From assembly GCF_009725235.1 (NCBI RefSeq), contig NZ_WJFC01000140.1:1-33647 (forward strand): a stretch of 33,647 bases of DNA, written 5' to 3'. The position numbers and the translations under genes are program-made. How positions within the stretch are numbered: position 1 is the first letter of the stretch; every line of letters begins with the position of its first letter. The notes under the pieces are model-generated. The model worked only from the letters and a program-made list of their open reading frames with translations, did no database searches and was not told where the DNA came from. The stretch is from Scytonema sp. UIC 10036 (GTDB lineage: Bacteria; Cyanobacteriota; Cyanobacteriia; Cyanobacteriales; Nostocaceae). Below are positions 1-8,719 of the stretch, piece by piece.

Positions 1-77
1 CCCATGTCCCCAATACCCAGTCCCCAGTCCCCATTGCTTTCAATCCAAAATCCAAAATCTAAAATCCAAAATTCTTT
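1..77. repeat. Short tandem repeats (CCCCAGT-like and ATCCAAA heptamers)
   Basis: Low-complexity DNA: several CCCCAGT/CCCCAAT-like units, followed by about four imperfect ATCCAAA heptamers from about position 43. The same heptamer forms the long array at the right edge. Arrays like this are typical intergenic STRR elements of heterocyst-forming cyanobacteria. An open frame of 60 codons crosses it, but its composition is repeat-derived and it is not called as a gene. Confidence 0.7.
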
Positions 78-207
78 GACTGTTCTCAAAAAAATTTCGG
101 AAATCCGAATCAAAAAGCGATTAAACTCATTTGTAGAAAAGCTAAACTTAAAAACGTGCATCAATAAAGATACACATAAGTTGTAGTGAGGATGTCTCAC
201 AACTCTC

Positions 208-714
208 ATGGACGCGATTTATATTCCGCAACTAACTAAAGCGCCAGAGCGGACGGAAGAAATTCAGGTTAAAGAGTTTTTGCCCGGTTTAGAAACCCTG
301 ACACCAGTTCGCGGTTTCATCCGCGTACAGCATCAAGGTAATTACTTAGAGGTTTCAACTCAGGCAGAAACAATTGTTACTTGTACCTGCAATCGGTGCT
401 TGCAGAACTACAATCATCGTTTGGCGGTTAATACCAAAGAAATTATTTGGTTAGAAGAAACAGATCCCCAAGCGGATGACTTACCCTTGGAACGAGAAGT
501 TGCCTTTGACGATTTAGTAGAAACTTTGTCACCTCAAGGATATTTTTATCCGAGTGAATGGTTATACGAGCAAATGTGCTTGGAGTTTCCACAGCGACAA
601 TTATGTGACGCCAACTGTCCTGGTATTTTACCCAATGCTGTCACTAAATCAGATACACCTGTTGATAGACGTTGGGCTTCGTTGGAGGCTTTGAAAAAAA
701 AACTCCCGAATTAA
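208..714 (+). CDS. YceD/DUF177 family protein
   Basis: A 168-residue soluble protein of the YceD (DUF177) family. It shows the cysteine pattern of the family: a CxCxxC-like group (TCTCNRCLQ) near residue 60 and a second group (MCLEF..QLCDANCPG) near residues 120-140, which could bind a metal. In bacteria yceD often precedes rpmF, and plant DUF177 proteins have been linked to 23S rRNA accumulation, so a role in large-ribosomal-subunit biogenesis is likely by family; nothing here proves it. No rpmF follows: the next gene is a histidine kinase on the same strand, separated by a hairpin repeat. The start MDAIYIPQLTKAP gives the expected family N-terminus, and the upstream DNA has no convincing Shine-Dalgarno sequence. 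Confidence 0.85.
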   Translation: MDAIYIPQLTKAPERTEEIQVKEFLPGLETLTPVRGFIRVQHQGNYLEVSTQAETIVTCTCNRCLQNYNHRLAVNTKEIIWLEETDPQADDLPLEREVAFDDLVETLSPQGYFYPSEWLYEQMCLEFPQRQLCDANCPGILPNAVTKSDTPVDRRWASLEALKKKLPN

Positions 715-747
715 ATTGACGCTTGCCACTACAGGTAGACCCCTCAC

Positions 748-776
748 CTCGTTCCCAGGCTCCGCCTGGGAACGAG
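748..776. repeat. Dispersed palindrome, perfect 13-bp stem
   Basis: CTCGTTCCCAGGC, a 3-nt loop TCC, then the exact reverse complement. It is the minimal form of a repeat family seen again at about 8781-8893, 17271-17334, 22472-22586 and 29088-29213. It lies between the DUF177 gene and the histidine kinase. It could fold in RNA, but there is no T-tract, so an intrinsic terminator role is not supported. Confidence 0.85.
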
Positions 777-840
777 AATGTGCAAATATCGTTAAAGAAG
801 TCGGGGATCTAGCAGCAAATTACGATCGCAGAACAGTCAT

Positions 841-2892
841 ATGTGGGAATCTTTTTATAATTTTATCTCGCCAAATAATTTTATCCCCCACGGACACTGT
901 TATCTGTGGAAACCAGAACTGGTGTGGTTACATTTACTTTCAGATTTAGTTATTGGGCTTTCCTATTATTCTATTCCAGCGTTGTTGATTTACTTTGTCC
1001 GACAGCGCCAAGATTTACCCTTTCGTTGGGTTTTCCGGTTGTTTGGAGCCTTTATCTTATTTTGTGGCACAACTCACTTACTTGCCATTTGGACTCTTTG
1101 GCATCCAGCTTACTGGCTTGCTGGTTTAGTGAAAGCCGGAACAGCTATTATTTCTCTATATACTGCTTTGCAATTAAAACCGATAGTTTCTTTAGCTTTG
1201 GCATTGCCAAGCCCAGCACAATTAGAAGCAGCAAATTTAGCACTACAAGAAGAAAACCAGGAACGCAAGCAAGCAGAAGAAGCACTGAAACAGGCAGAAA
1301 TTTCTTTAAAACAGACAAATGAACTCTTGGAGCAACGTGTTAGGGAACGCACTGTAGAAGTGGAGCATTCTCTCTCTTTGCTGCAAACAACTTTGGAATC
1401 TACAGCAGATGCAATTCTAGTGCTAGATTTGAGCGATCGCATTATCACTTTCAACCAAAAGTATATCGACTTGTGGCAAGTTGGGGACATAGTTCCTCAT
1501 AAGGACGACTATAACAAAGTGCTACTCTCTGTCTACGAGCAATTACAAAATCCAGAGAATCTTCGCGTTCAAATTGAACAAGAACGCGCTCAACCCGATT
1601 TTCAAGGGTATGGCATTTTTGAACTTAAGAATGGCAAAATTTGCGAACGTTACTCCAAGCCTCAATTTTTGAACGGGGAAATTGTTGGACGGGTTATTAG
1701 CTGTCGGGATATTACCGATCGCAAACGAGCAGAGGAAGCCTTGAGGCGCAGTGAAGAACTTTACCGTACTCTTGTACAGAATTTTCCCAATGGTTCCGTT
1801 ACCTTGTTCGATCGCGAACTGCGTTATACCTTAGTTGAAGGAACGGAGTTAGTAGAAGTTGGATTGAATCGCGGAAAACTAGAGGAAAAAGCACTTTGGG
1901 AAGTTTTGCCAGCAGAAACTAGCGCTATGTTAGAGCCTTGTTACCGCTCCGCGTTGACGGGAAAACCTATTGTAGCAGATATTCCATATAGCGATCGCAT
2001 TTACCGTTTTCATGTCGTACCAGTGAGAAACGAGCAGGGAGAGATTTTTGCGGGTATGTCAATGTCGCAAAATATCACCGTGCAAAAACAAGCAGAGCAA
2101 GCACTCAGACAGGCAAAAAATGAATTAGAAATCCGAGTTCAAGAGAGAACACGAGAACTTTATGAAGCAAATACTACATTGCAAGAACTCAATGCTGAGT
2201 TACAACGTTCCAATCAAGAGCTAGAACAGTTTGCTTATGTAGCCTCTCACGATTTACAAGAACCATTAAGAGCAGTAGCAGGTTATACACAACTGCTAGC
2301 AGAGGAGTATCAAAATAATCTGGATGAAACGGCTACAGAGTATATTGCCTACATAATAGATGGGGCGGCACGAATGCGCCAGTTAATTCAAGACTTGCTT
2401 GCTTATTCTCGTGTTGGGACTAAAGGGAAAGCGTTTACTTCTTGTGATTGCAACGCGGCTGTGCGTCAGGCGGTGAACAATCTGTTAGTGCTGATAGGAG
2501 AGAACAATGCTAATGTTGATTGGGATCGCCTACCAACCGTCATAGCAGACAGCACCCAAATGGTACAGCTCTTTCAAAACTTAGTGAGTAACGCCATTAA
2601 GTTTCGCCGAGAAGAACCGCCCAAGATTCAAATTACAGCAGAATTACAACAAGAGGGATGGCTTTTTGGCGTTAAAGATAATGGAATAGGGATCAAGTCA
2701 CGGTATCTTGACCGGATTTTTCAAATCTTTCAGAGACTGCATAGCCGTCAAGAAGTACCGGGAACTGGTATTGGTTTGGCAATTTGTAAAAAGATAGTGG
2801 AAAGACACCACGGGCGTATTTGGGCTGAGTCAGAACCGGGAGTGGGAACAACTTTTTACTTTACAATTCCCCAACTTACAGCTACAAATTAG
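841..2892 (+). CDS. Ethylene-receptor-type hybrid-sensor histidine kinase (EBD-PAS-PAS-HisKA-HATPase)
   Basis: A 683-residue membrane sensor kinase. Residues about 25-115 form three hydrophobic helices matching the ethylene-binding domain of plant ETR1 and Synechocystis SynEtr1. With a constant offset of 10, the ETR1 residues D25, Y32, I35, P36, I62, C65 and H69 correspond to D35, Y42, I45, P46, I72, C75 and H79, so the copper ligands C75 and H79 are present. A coiled coil (about 130-180) leads to two PAS domains (about 181-300 and 302-420), then a second coiled coil. The phospho-acceptor is H470 in SHDLQEPLRA, followed by an N box (NLVSNAIKF) and G boxes (DNGIGI, GTGIGLAI). No receiver domain is present, so a separate response regulator is expected; none lies next to it. 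No clear Shine-Dalgarno precedes the ATG. The 3' end overlaps the convergent LRV gene by 11 bases. Ethylene binding is inferred from conserved residues. Confidence 0.9.
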   Translation: MWESFYNFISPNNFIPHGHCYLWKPELVWLHLLSDLVIGLSYYSIPALLIYFVRQRQDLPFRWVFRLFGAFILFCGTTHLLAIWTLWHPAYWLAGLVKAGTAIISLYTALQLKPIVSLALALPSPAQLEAANLALQEENQERKQAEEALKQAEISLKQTNELLEQRVRERTVEVEHSLSLLQTTLESTADAILVLDLSDRIITFNQKYIDLWQVGDIVPHKDDYNKVLLSVYEQLQNPENLRVQIEQERAQPDFQGYGIFELKNGKICERYSKPQFLNGEIVGRVISCRDITDRKRAEEALRRSEELYRTLVQNFPNGSVTLFDRELRYTLVEGTELVEVGLNRGKLEEKALWEVLPAETSAMLEPCYRSALTGKPIVADIPYSDRIYRFHVVPVRNEQGEIFAGMSMSQNITVQKQAEQALRQAKNELEIRVQERTRELYEANTTLQELNAELQRSNQELEQFAYVASHDLQEPLRAVAGYTQLLAEEYQNNLDETATEYIAYIIDGAARMRQLIQDLLAYSRVGTKGKAFTSCDCNAAVRQAVNNLLVLIGENNANVDWDRLPTVIADSTQMVQLFQNLVSNAIKFRREEPPKIQITAELQQEGWLFGVKDNGIGIKSRYLDRIFQIFQRLHSRQEVPGTGIGLAICKKIVERHHGRIWAESEPGVGTTFYFTIPQLTATN

Positions 2893-5800
2893 CTTTGGCA
2901 GCCGCACGAACAAGACAGTTACTATCTCGAGCGAGTTGTTGGCGAATTGCAGTTAGGGTATTGGGATTTTGGGCGATCGCATAGCGTTCTTGCCAAGCCC
3001 ATGAGCGAAAGTACTTAGTTAACAACGAACTAGGGGCAAAAGGGTGTAAGAAAATCACAAAGCGGGTGAAAGAAGGCTCATCGTCGGTAACGTAACTTTC
3101 CAAAATTGTGCCAACCTTGGGAGAGCGACGCTGTACGAGGTTTTTCACGGCGGCTTGGTGGATTTTAGTATCCCATTGATAATTGCAGGCTAGTTGTTCG
3201 AGGATGTTAATAGGTGTGTTGGGGTTTTGTGCCGCAGCAATCTTTACCCGATCCGTTTTATCTTGAGAGAGCTGCTGTAAAATATTTGCACGAGTCTTGG
3301 AATTTTGCGCTACCTGAAAGCGAACTTCACTACAAGTATCCAATGCGAGTTGATGGAGAAGCTTTGTAGAAATTTGGGGGTGAGAGGCAACAGCCTCGCG
3401 AATGAGTAACCATGAACTCGTTGCTAATTTTACGAGAACCTTTGGTGGTGTTTTGGGATTTTGCACGACTTGCCACTGTTCTAAAATGCTATTTGGGGTA
3501 TTTTGACTTTCAGAAAAATATTGTAGATAGGTAGCAAGCGCCGCTTTTCTCACATAACTATCTTCATCTTGTAGCAATTGTTTCAAGGTAGAAAGAGAAA
3601 GATTGGGATGTTTAGCAACAGTTGTGCGAATGTAACAAGATGAATGCTGGGCAAGTTGTTCTAAAATACTGGTAGAAGTTTTCGGGTGACGGGCTATAGC
3701 TGTTTTTAATTGTACATCATCGATTTCTATTATTTGTTCTAAATCGTTGTGAGGAAGCTCGGAATTGAGAGTTAGCCGTACCCACAAATTAGCGATCGCT
3801 TCTCTTTCAATTGAGCCATCCAAATCCCGCGTGAGTTGTACCAAAACATTGATAGGAGTGTTGGGATTAGCAGCAATTAATTTACGACATTTATCCTTTA
3901 CGAGTCGTTCTAAAACGCTTTTGGGTGTGTTGGGGTGAGAGGCAATGACACTGCGGAAATCAGAATCAATCGATAGTTCTTCTGCCAATTTTTGAAAAAT
4001 ACTGACAAACTCTGAATTGTCAAAAAATCGTTTAACTTTGTCAAATACAGCGTGTTTAACTTCTTCTGTTGCATCTTCAGCCAGGTTATTTAAGACGCTT
4101 GCAGGGACGTTTGGGTGTGATGCTACTGCTTTACGGATATGCCAACCTCTATCCTCTGCTAACTGCGTGAGAGTTGTGACAGGAGTATGGGGATGATATG
4201 CTACAGCTTCTCGTACATCAGAATTTTGATCTAAACCTAGTTGTTCCAAAATATTCTCAGATGCGTTTAAATTAGTTCCCACAGCGCGACGGACATAATC
4301 ATCCTCATCGATTGCCAATTTTTCCAAAAGACTGAGCGGGGTATTGGGGTTGATAGCTACACCGATACGAACTTTGTTATCTTGAGATTTTACATCTTCC
4401 AATAACTGCTCTAGAGAAATTTTTTGTAACTGATAAGTACTCAATGGCAGTAGTGCTCTATCGTCGTTCATCCAACTATCTACAAATAGAGCGGGTACGA
4501 AAATATCAACTGCCATAGTCCTGGCTTTGGTTCTGAGTATTTTAGGATACTCAGAAAAAACGCTGTCAATAGGTGGTTTTAAGCTATACTCTTTGTCTCG
4601 ATAGCGGCGACTCACTACAGCACAACGCACACCATTGTCGGGATCTGTTTTCAGAGTTGCGATCGCATCTTGGGGAGTATTGGGATTTCCAACCACAGCC
4701 ACACGAACACCTTCATGAGGATCTTTTGCCAGTTTCTCTAAAACAGAGACTGGTGTGTTGTGGTTTTTTGCCACTCCTTCACGTATTCCCCATTGAGGAT
4801 GTATTGCTAGTTTTTCGAGAAAATTTGTACTTATATTAGGGTGTTCGGCGAAAACACTGTCATACGGCTCGTACAATTTTTCCAATGCTATTTCTGGCGT
4901 GTGGGGATTATAGGAGACAGCAGCACGAACGCTCTCAGATTCATCATGCGCCAGTTGTTCTAACACTCGACAGGGGGTATTCATATTCAGAGCCACAGCC
5001 GTCTTGACTTGCCAATTTTCATCTTGTGCCAGTAGCGCTAAAAATGCCTGTGGTGTGTTGGGGTGAAAAGCAACTCCTTTGCGGATTTCTACCCAAGGAC
5101 TTGTTGCTAATTCGCTCAGAGTTTCTGCTGAAGTCACAGGATTTTTGAGAGTCATCAATTGCTGTTGATACGCTTGCAAAATTGACAGAGGTGTGTTGGG
5201 ATGACAAGCAACAGAATCACGAATGCGATGGTTTTCATCCCCTAGCAATATTTTTAACGCAGCAGCAGGAGCATTCGGATTTTCAACGATATAGGCAGCA
5301 ACATAATCTCTAGATTCTGTGTTTTCGACTAAACTTTGTAGAATATGCGGAGGCGTATCGGGGTTTTGAGCGATAGTCAGATTTCTGTCGTCAAAAATGG
5401 GTAAAGCAGATGCTAAAAACTCAGGAACGATACCAACATTGTATAATAACATTTCTTGTCCAGAGAAGTTCCATTGGGTCATTTCCAGAGCAGTCTTTGC
5501 TGCTTCCTCCCATCCTTCATCCATCTCTCCTGCCAAATTGACATGAAGTTTTGCTGCTTGAGCAATCACCTCATTTTGACTGCGAGATAGCTTGGACAAA
5601 GCGGTTTGAGGCACATCGGGTTTTATGAGCAGTACTAACAGAACTTCCTCATGTTCATCAGAATCGAGATTTGCCACCCATTCAAGAAACCAACTTGGAA
5701 CTGCGTCGTGTTTCAGCATAATCAGTAAAGCCTCTTGTGGCATATCTGCTAGAAAATTAGGATTTTCTAACACCACGAGCGGTAAAACCGGATTATTTAA

Positions 5801-6067
5801 GAATTCTTCTGGAAACTCTGTCCCTAATTCCAATAAATCTTCCACCGGAGTATTGGGATTAGAAGCAACACATCGACGAGTTATCTCATCAGCACTGTAA
5901 CCTAACTCCCGCAATAATTGTGGAGCAGCACTAGAATTTGTAGCCACAATCCGAGATAATTCGGTACTGCTTCTAGCCAATTCCTCCAACCGAATGTGTG
6001 AAGTTTCTTCGCTAGCTGCTTCCTGTTCAAGTGAGAGAGAGTTTGGAGATTGAGAACTATCAGCCAT
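2882..6067 (-). CDS. Large leucine-rich repeat variant (LRV) protein
   Basis: A 1061-residue protein built from about 26 recognisable LRV-type alpha-helical repeats with a consensus like LAxDxxxxVRxAVAxNPNTPxxVLExL. The NPNTP/HPNTP turn recurs from the N-terminal region to the last 30 residues. LRV repeats form a right-handed superhelix. The Fe-S cysteine module of the Azotobacter LRV protein is not visible. The array is interrupted around residues 497-555 by a segment lacking the NPNTP signature. No signal peptide or membrane helix is seen, so it should be cytoplasmic. It is the last of three co-oriented genes after a MoxR-type ATPase and a metallopeptidase-like/VWA protein, suggesting that it is a scaffold or substrate-recognition partner; this is inference. 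The start ATG gives MADSSQSPNSLSLEQE. Confidence 0.88.
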   Translation of the reverse strand: MADSSQSPNSLSLEQEAASEETSHIRLEELARSSTELSRIVATNSSAAPQLLRELGYSADEITRRCVASNPNTPVEDLLELGTEFPEEFLNNPVLPLVVLENPNFLADMPQEALLIMLKHDAVPSWFLEWVANLDSDEHEEVLLVLLIKPDVPQTALSKLSRSQNEVIAQAAKLHVNLAGEMDEGWEEAAKTALEMTQWNFSGQEMLLYNVGIVPEFLASALPIFDDRNLTIAQNPDTPPHILQSLVENTESRDYVAAYIVENPNAPAAALKILLGDENHRIRDSVACHPNTPLSILQAYQQQLMTLKNPVTSAETLSELATSPWVEIRKGVAFHPNTPQAFLALLAQDENWQVKTAVALNMNTPCRVLEQLAHDESESVRAAVSYNPHTPEIALEKLYEPYDSVFAEHPNISTNFLEKLAIHPQWGIREGVAKNHNTPVSVLEKLAKDPHEGVRVAVVGNPNTPQDAIATLKTDPDNGVRCAVVSRRYRDKEYSLKPPIDSVFSEYPKILRTKARTMAVDIFVPALFVDSWMNDDRALLPLSTYQLQKISLEQLLEDVKSQDNKVRIGVAINPNTPLSLLEKLAIDEDDYVRRAVGTNLNASENILEQLGLDQNSDVREAVAYHPHTPVTTLTQLAEDRGWHIRKAVASHPNVPASVLNNLAEDATEEVKHAVFDKVKRFFDNSEFVSIFQKLAEELSIDSDFRSVIASHPNTPKSVLERLVKDKCRKLIAANPNTPINVLVQLTRDLDGSIEREAIANLWVRLTLNSELPHNDLEQIIEIDDVQLKTAIARHPKTSTSILEQLAQHSSCYIRTTVAKHPNLSLSTLKQLLQDEDSYVRKAALATYLQYFSESQNTPNSILEQWQVVQNPKTPPKVLVKLATSSWLLIREAVASHPQISTKLLHQLALDTCSEVRFQVAQNSKTRANILQQLSQDKTDRVKIAAAQNPNTPINILEQLACNYQWDTKIHQAAVKNLVQRRSPKVGTILESYVTDDEPSFTRFVIFLHPFAPSSLLTKYFRSWAWQERYAIAQNPNTLTAIRQQLARDSNCLVRAAAKANL

Positions 6068-6195
6068 CTATAAATATTGGGGATTGAGAAAGCCTTTGCT
6101 TTTTCTTCGCGCTCTTGGCGTCTTTGCGGTTCATTTAAATATTAATCTGTCATATTTATTCCCTGAATCGCCTTAGTATTTTTGCTTAACTTTTT

Positions 6196-7347
6196 TCAAA
6201 CAGACAGCAACCGCACAGCTTCCCCAAAAGGAAAGCCCTCTAAAGCCAATCCACCGGGCGTTACCACCCACAACACAGGTAATTCGGGAGGTTTATCGGG
6301 AAAATCACCATACCCATCCGTTAAATAAACACATACACCTTGAGTTTGCTTATCCCAACCTGCTATAACTTTCTCAAAAAACGGCACAAATGATGTGCCA
6401 CCGCCACCTTTAGGTTTTGGTATACTGCTATCGGGATTCAGTTCATATGGACCATAAGCTTCAGCATCTGCGTAGTACAACTCACAACAAAGATGGGGAT
6501 AAGCATTTAAAATTCCCCGGACTTCATTTAAAAACATTTGCAGTTGCTGGTTATCGATAGAACCGCTAGTATCAACAGCTACATAAACATAAACAGATTC
6601 ACCTTGCAAAGTTTCTAAGTACAGCTTGCGTCCAATAAAGCGGCGATCGAAACCCGAAAAATCCGTAGGTGTCTGTACTAAATAACGCCAAAGGTAAGTA
6701 CGCCAATCAATCTGAGCAGAAGTTAATGCTCCTAATTCCCGTTCCATACCAGCAGGGACGTTACCCTGTTGAGTTGTACGAGCAATAACGGAGGCTTGCT
6801 GTAAAGCATTTCGCCAAGTTGCTTCTAAAGCAGCTTTTCTCGCTTCAGAAAGACTATCGCCAGGAGAAAATATTCCATCACCTTGTCCCATCCCTGGTGC
6901 TTGAGAGAGTAAATCCAGTTCCGGTAAATGCGGACAAAGATGAGCATCTTTTAGTAACAATTCGTAAACCTCCTCAACGCTCAAATTTTCTAGATCGGGA
7001 TCTCGCAAACCACCTAAAGGAAGCTCAAACTTTTCTTGCTGAGAAATAATACCATTTACCACAATATCAGCTGCAATATTCCATAAGGTAGCATCGCGCA
7101 CACCCCGGCGCAGGACATGAAGCAATGCGGCGTGTAAAACTTCGTGGAGTAACAGCCCATCCTGTTGAGCAGGAGGTAACGAGAGAAAATAATCTGGATT
7201 AAAAAAAATGTCTTTACCATCCGTTGCTGCAGTTAGCAGTTGTTGGGTGGGGACAAACCGAGCAAACATGGCTAAAGTCGCAAAAAAAGGCGACTTCATC
7301 CGCAAGCGGAGTATAGAGGCGCTGATAATTTTTTGGGTATCTGTCAT
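6196..7347 (-). CDS. DUF2201-type putative metallopeptidase with VWA-like domain
   Basis: A 383-residue protein. The N-terminal half carries an HExxH zinc-protease-like motif, H68-E69-V-L-H72 in LLLHEVLHAALLH, preceded by the family-typical FFNPDYF stretch. The C-terminal half is a von Willebrand A-like domain with a MIDAS-type DTSGSI motif (D at about 259) and a later YLTDGYGD segment. This layout matches the DUF2201 N-terminal metallopeptidase plus VWA-like family. VWA proteins of this class normally work with MoxR-type AAA+ ATPases (as NorD/NorQ or ViaA/RavA do), and such an ATPase is encoded just upstream on the same strand, 193 bases away. The LRV gene follows 128 bases downstream. Whether the HExxH site is catalytic cannot be told from the sequence. 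No signal peptide or membrane segment is evident. Confidence 0.88.
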   Translation of the reverse strand: MTDTQKIISASILRLRMKSPFFATLAMFARFVPTQQLLTAATDGKDIFFNPDYFLSLPPAQQDGLLLHEVLHAALLHVLRRGVRDATLWNIAADIVVNGIISQQEKFELPLGGLRDPDLENLSVEEVYELLLKDAHLCPHLPELDLLSQAPGMGQGDGIFSPGDSLSEARKAALEATWRNALQQASVIARTTQQGNVPAGMERELGALTSAQIDWRTYLWRYLVQTPTDFSGFDRRFIGRKLYLETLQGESVYVYVAVDTSGSIDNQQLQMFLNEVRGILNAYPHLCCELYYADAEAYGPYELNPDSSIPKPKGGGGTSFVPFFEKVIAGWDKQTQGVCVYLTDGYGDFPDKPPELPVLWVVTPGGLALEGFPFGEAVRLLSV

Positions 7348-7427
7348 GAGGGGGTAGGGGGTAGGGGTTAGGGTAGGGGTACCTCTGTTAAGGTGGATAA
7401 AAACTTCAGGAAATCAATAACGTTCTC

Positions 7428-7520
7428 ACCTCTTACCTCTGCGTCCTCTGCGTCTCGGCGGTTAAATCAATGATTTTTAAACCGCACCGGGCGCAGAGAA
7501 AACACAGAGAGAAGATGAGG
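7428..7520. repeat. Imperfect palindromic dispersed repeat (CTCTGCGTCTCGGCGGTT type)
   Basis: Located between the MoxR and VWA genes. The left arm, CTGCGTCCTCTGCGTCTCGG then CGGTT, is roughly mirrored by AACCGCACCGGGCGCAGAGA on the right. It resembles the TTTGCGTCTTTGCGGTT repeats at about 6102-6134, 17488-17516 and 19699-19726. Its RNA could form a long imperfect hairpin, possibly adjusting downstream expression; this is inference. Confidence 0.55.
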
Positions 7521-7540
7521 AATTACCGCCCAATCCCGCA

Positions 7541-8542
7541 TTAAAGTGCTACAAGTTGCTGGAAATCTTGTAAAAACTTTTGCAAATTGGGGTCTTTTTT
7601 GACAAAATTTGCTAACATTCCCATCTGTCCTTTACTCCGCATGACTCGAAATAAATCCACAGCAAATAACTGTACCCATTCTGCTGTTGCGACTTTGTTT
7701 AGCCAGGTGAAGGCATTGTAAGCTTGGTTGGCATCAGCTGCACGTACTGTTAAGCCAATGGCAGTTGCATATCTTGCACTTGGTTCTGTTGGAAAGGGAA
7801 TATTGTTTCCTTTGCCTTCTAGAATGGGAGTGAGGTTTGGGAGAGTTTCGTAAAGAGTGATAAATGCTGCAAACTCAGCCGCAGCGCCCGTACCGACAGC
7901 AGGCGCAATATTCAAGCCAGCATAACGCAGTTGACTTGCCATTACCCAGGAACGGGGAGAAGGCCAAGCGGGTTGTTGTGGGTCGAGTTTGTGTAATAAT
8001 GTTGAGCGGAAGGAGAGAAAGGCAATAATCTGTTCGTTGACTCCTGTTTCTAGGGCGAACGCTTTGAAGCTGTCGAAATCAGATTGGACTTCAAGATGTA
8101 AAAACCTGTTTGCTAAAGGTGCAGGCATATCAAATACGGCGGCGCGATCTTCTTTACGATTACCAGCAGCCCACACAAACCAACCATGGGGGACTGTGTA
8201 AGAACCCACGCGACGATCTAATATCAATTGTTGGGCAACTCCTTGCATTGCGGGAGGAGCCATGTTCAGTTCATCCAAGAACAGTATGCCCTCACCGCTA
8301 CGGGGAAGAAATTCTGGCGGATACCATTTAGAAATGCCATCTTCAGCGACAGGCAATCCACGTAAATCTGTGGGAGCAAGTTGGCTGAGGCGCACATCTA
8401 CAAAATCAATACCGTGTTCTTTGGCAACTTGTCCTACAATACTCGATTTACCAATACCGGGTGCTCCCCAGATCATTGTGCTGATATACAAGTTTTTACG
8501 GATTAGGTTGTCTAAATAAGCTTTGAGTTCGCTGGGGGTCAT
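7541..8542 (-). CDS. MoxR-type AAA+ ATPase
   Basis: A 333-residue AAA+ ATPase. Walker A is GAPGIGKS (residues about 26-33), Walker B is GILFLDELN (about 84-92), and the sensor/arginine-finger region contains AAGNRKEDRAAVFDMPAPLANRF. The helix-2 insert and short length fit the MoxR/RavA superclass, which act as chaperone-like remodellers with VWA partner proteins. The next gene on the same strand encodes such a VWA protein and the third encodes an LRV repeat protein, so the three probably form one operon-like module. Intergenic gaps of 193 and 128 bases hold repeats, so cotranscription is not proven. The start MTPSELKAYLDNL is an ATG without a strong Shine-Dalgarno. Confidence 0.9.
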   Translation of the reverse strand: MTPSELKAYLDNLIRKNLYISTMIWGAPGIGKSSIVGQVAKEHGIDFVDVRLSQLAPTDLRGLPVAEDGISKWYPPEFLPRSGEGILFLDELNMAPPAMQGVAQQLILDRRVGSYTVPHGWFVWAAGNRKEDRAAVFDMPAPLANRFLHLEVQSDFDSFKAFALETGVNEQIIAFLSFRSTLLHKLDPQQPAWPSPRSWVMASQLRYAGLNIAPAVGTGAAAEFAAFITLYETLPNLTPILEGKGNNIPFPTEPSARYATAIGLTVRAADANQAYNAFTWLNKVATAEWVQLFAVDLFRVMRSKGQMGMLANFVKKDPNLQKFLQDFQQLVAL

Positions 8543-8602
8543 AGAATTTTAGCTGCACAATTCTTTCCCTAGTGTTCCCTTTTTAAGGAATGAAAAATAC
8601 AG

Positions 8603-8666
8603 GTAGTTTCCATAACACGCTTTACGCTAGCGCTTGGTTTGTAGAATTGGCAGAATAATAGTGCTA
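8603..8666. repeat. Left copy of a ~53-bp imperfect direct repeat
   Basis: GTAGTTTCCATAACACGCTT and following bases match 9875-9938 with about seven mismatches over the first 53 bases. The two copies bracket the protease/partner pair and the nested repeat cluster. Neither copy shows clear terminal inverted repeats of its own. Confidence 0.7.
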
Positions 8667-8719
8667 TCTTAAAGGTCATTTATAAAGTAAATCTTAAATT
8701 ATCAAACCAAGTATATTGC

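Noticed and set aside
4..186. 60-codon open frame at the left edge
   Set aside because: Encoded largely by ATCCAAA-type repeats (KSKIQNS), no ribosome site, no family likeness.
748..776. Intrinsic terminator of the DUF177 gene
   Set aside because: Perfect stem but no T-tract, and the same sequence recurs as a dispersed repeat.
716..949. Open frame across the palindrome at 748
   Set aside because: Crosses the dispersed repeat and overlaps the kinase gene in another frame; no coding character.
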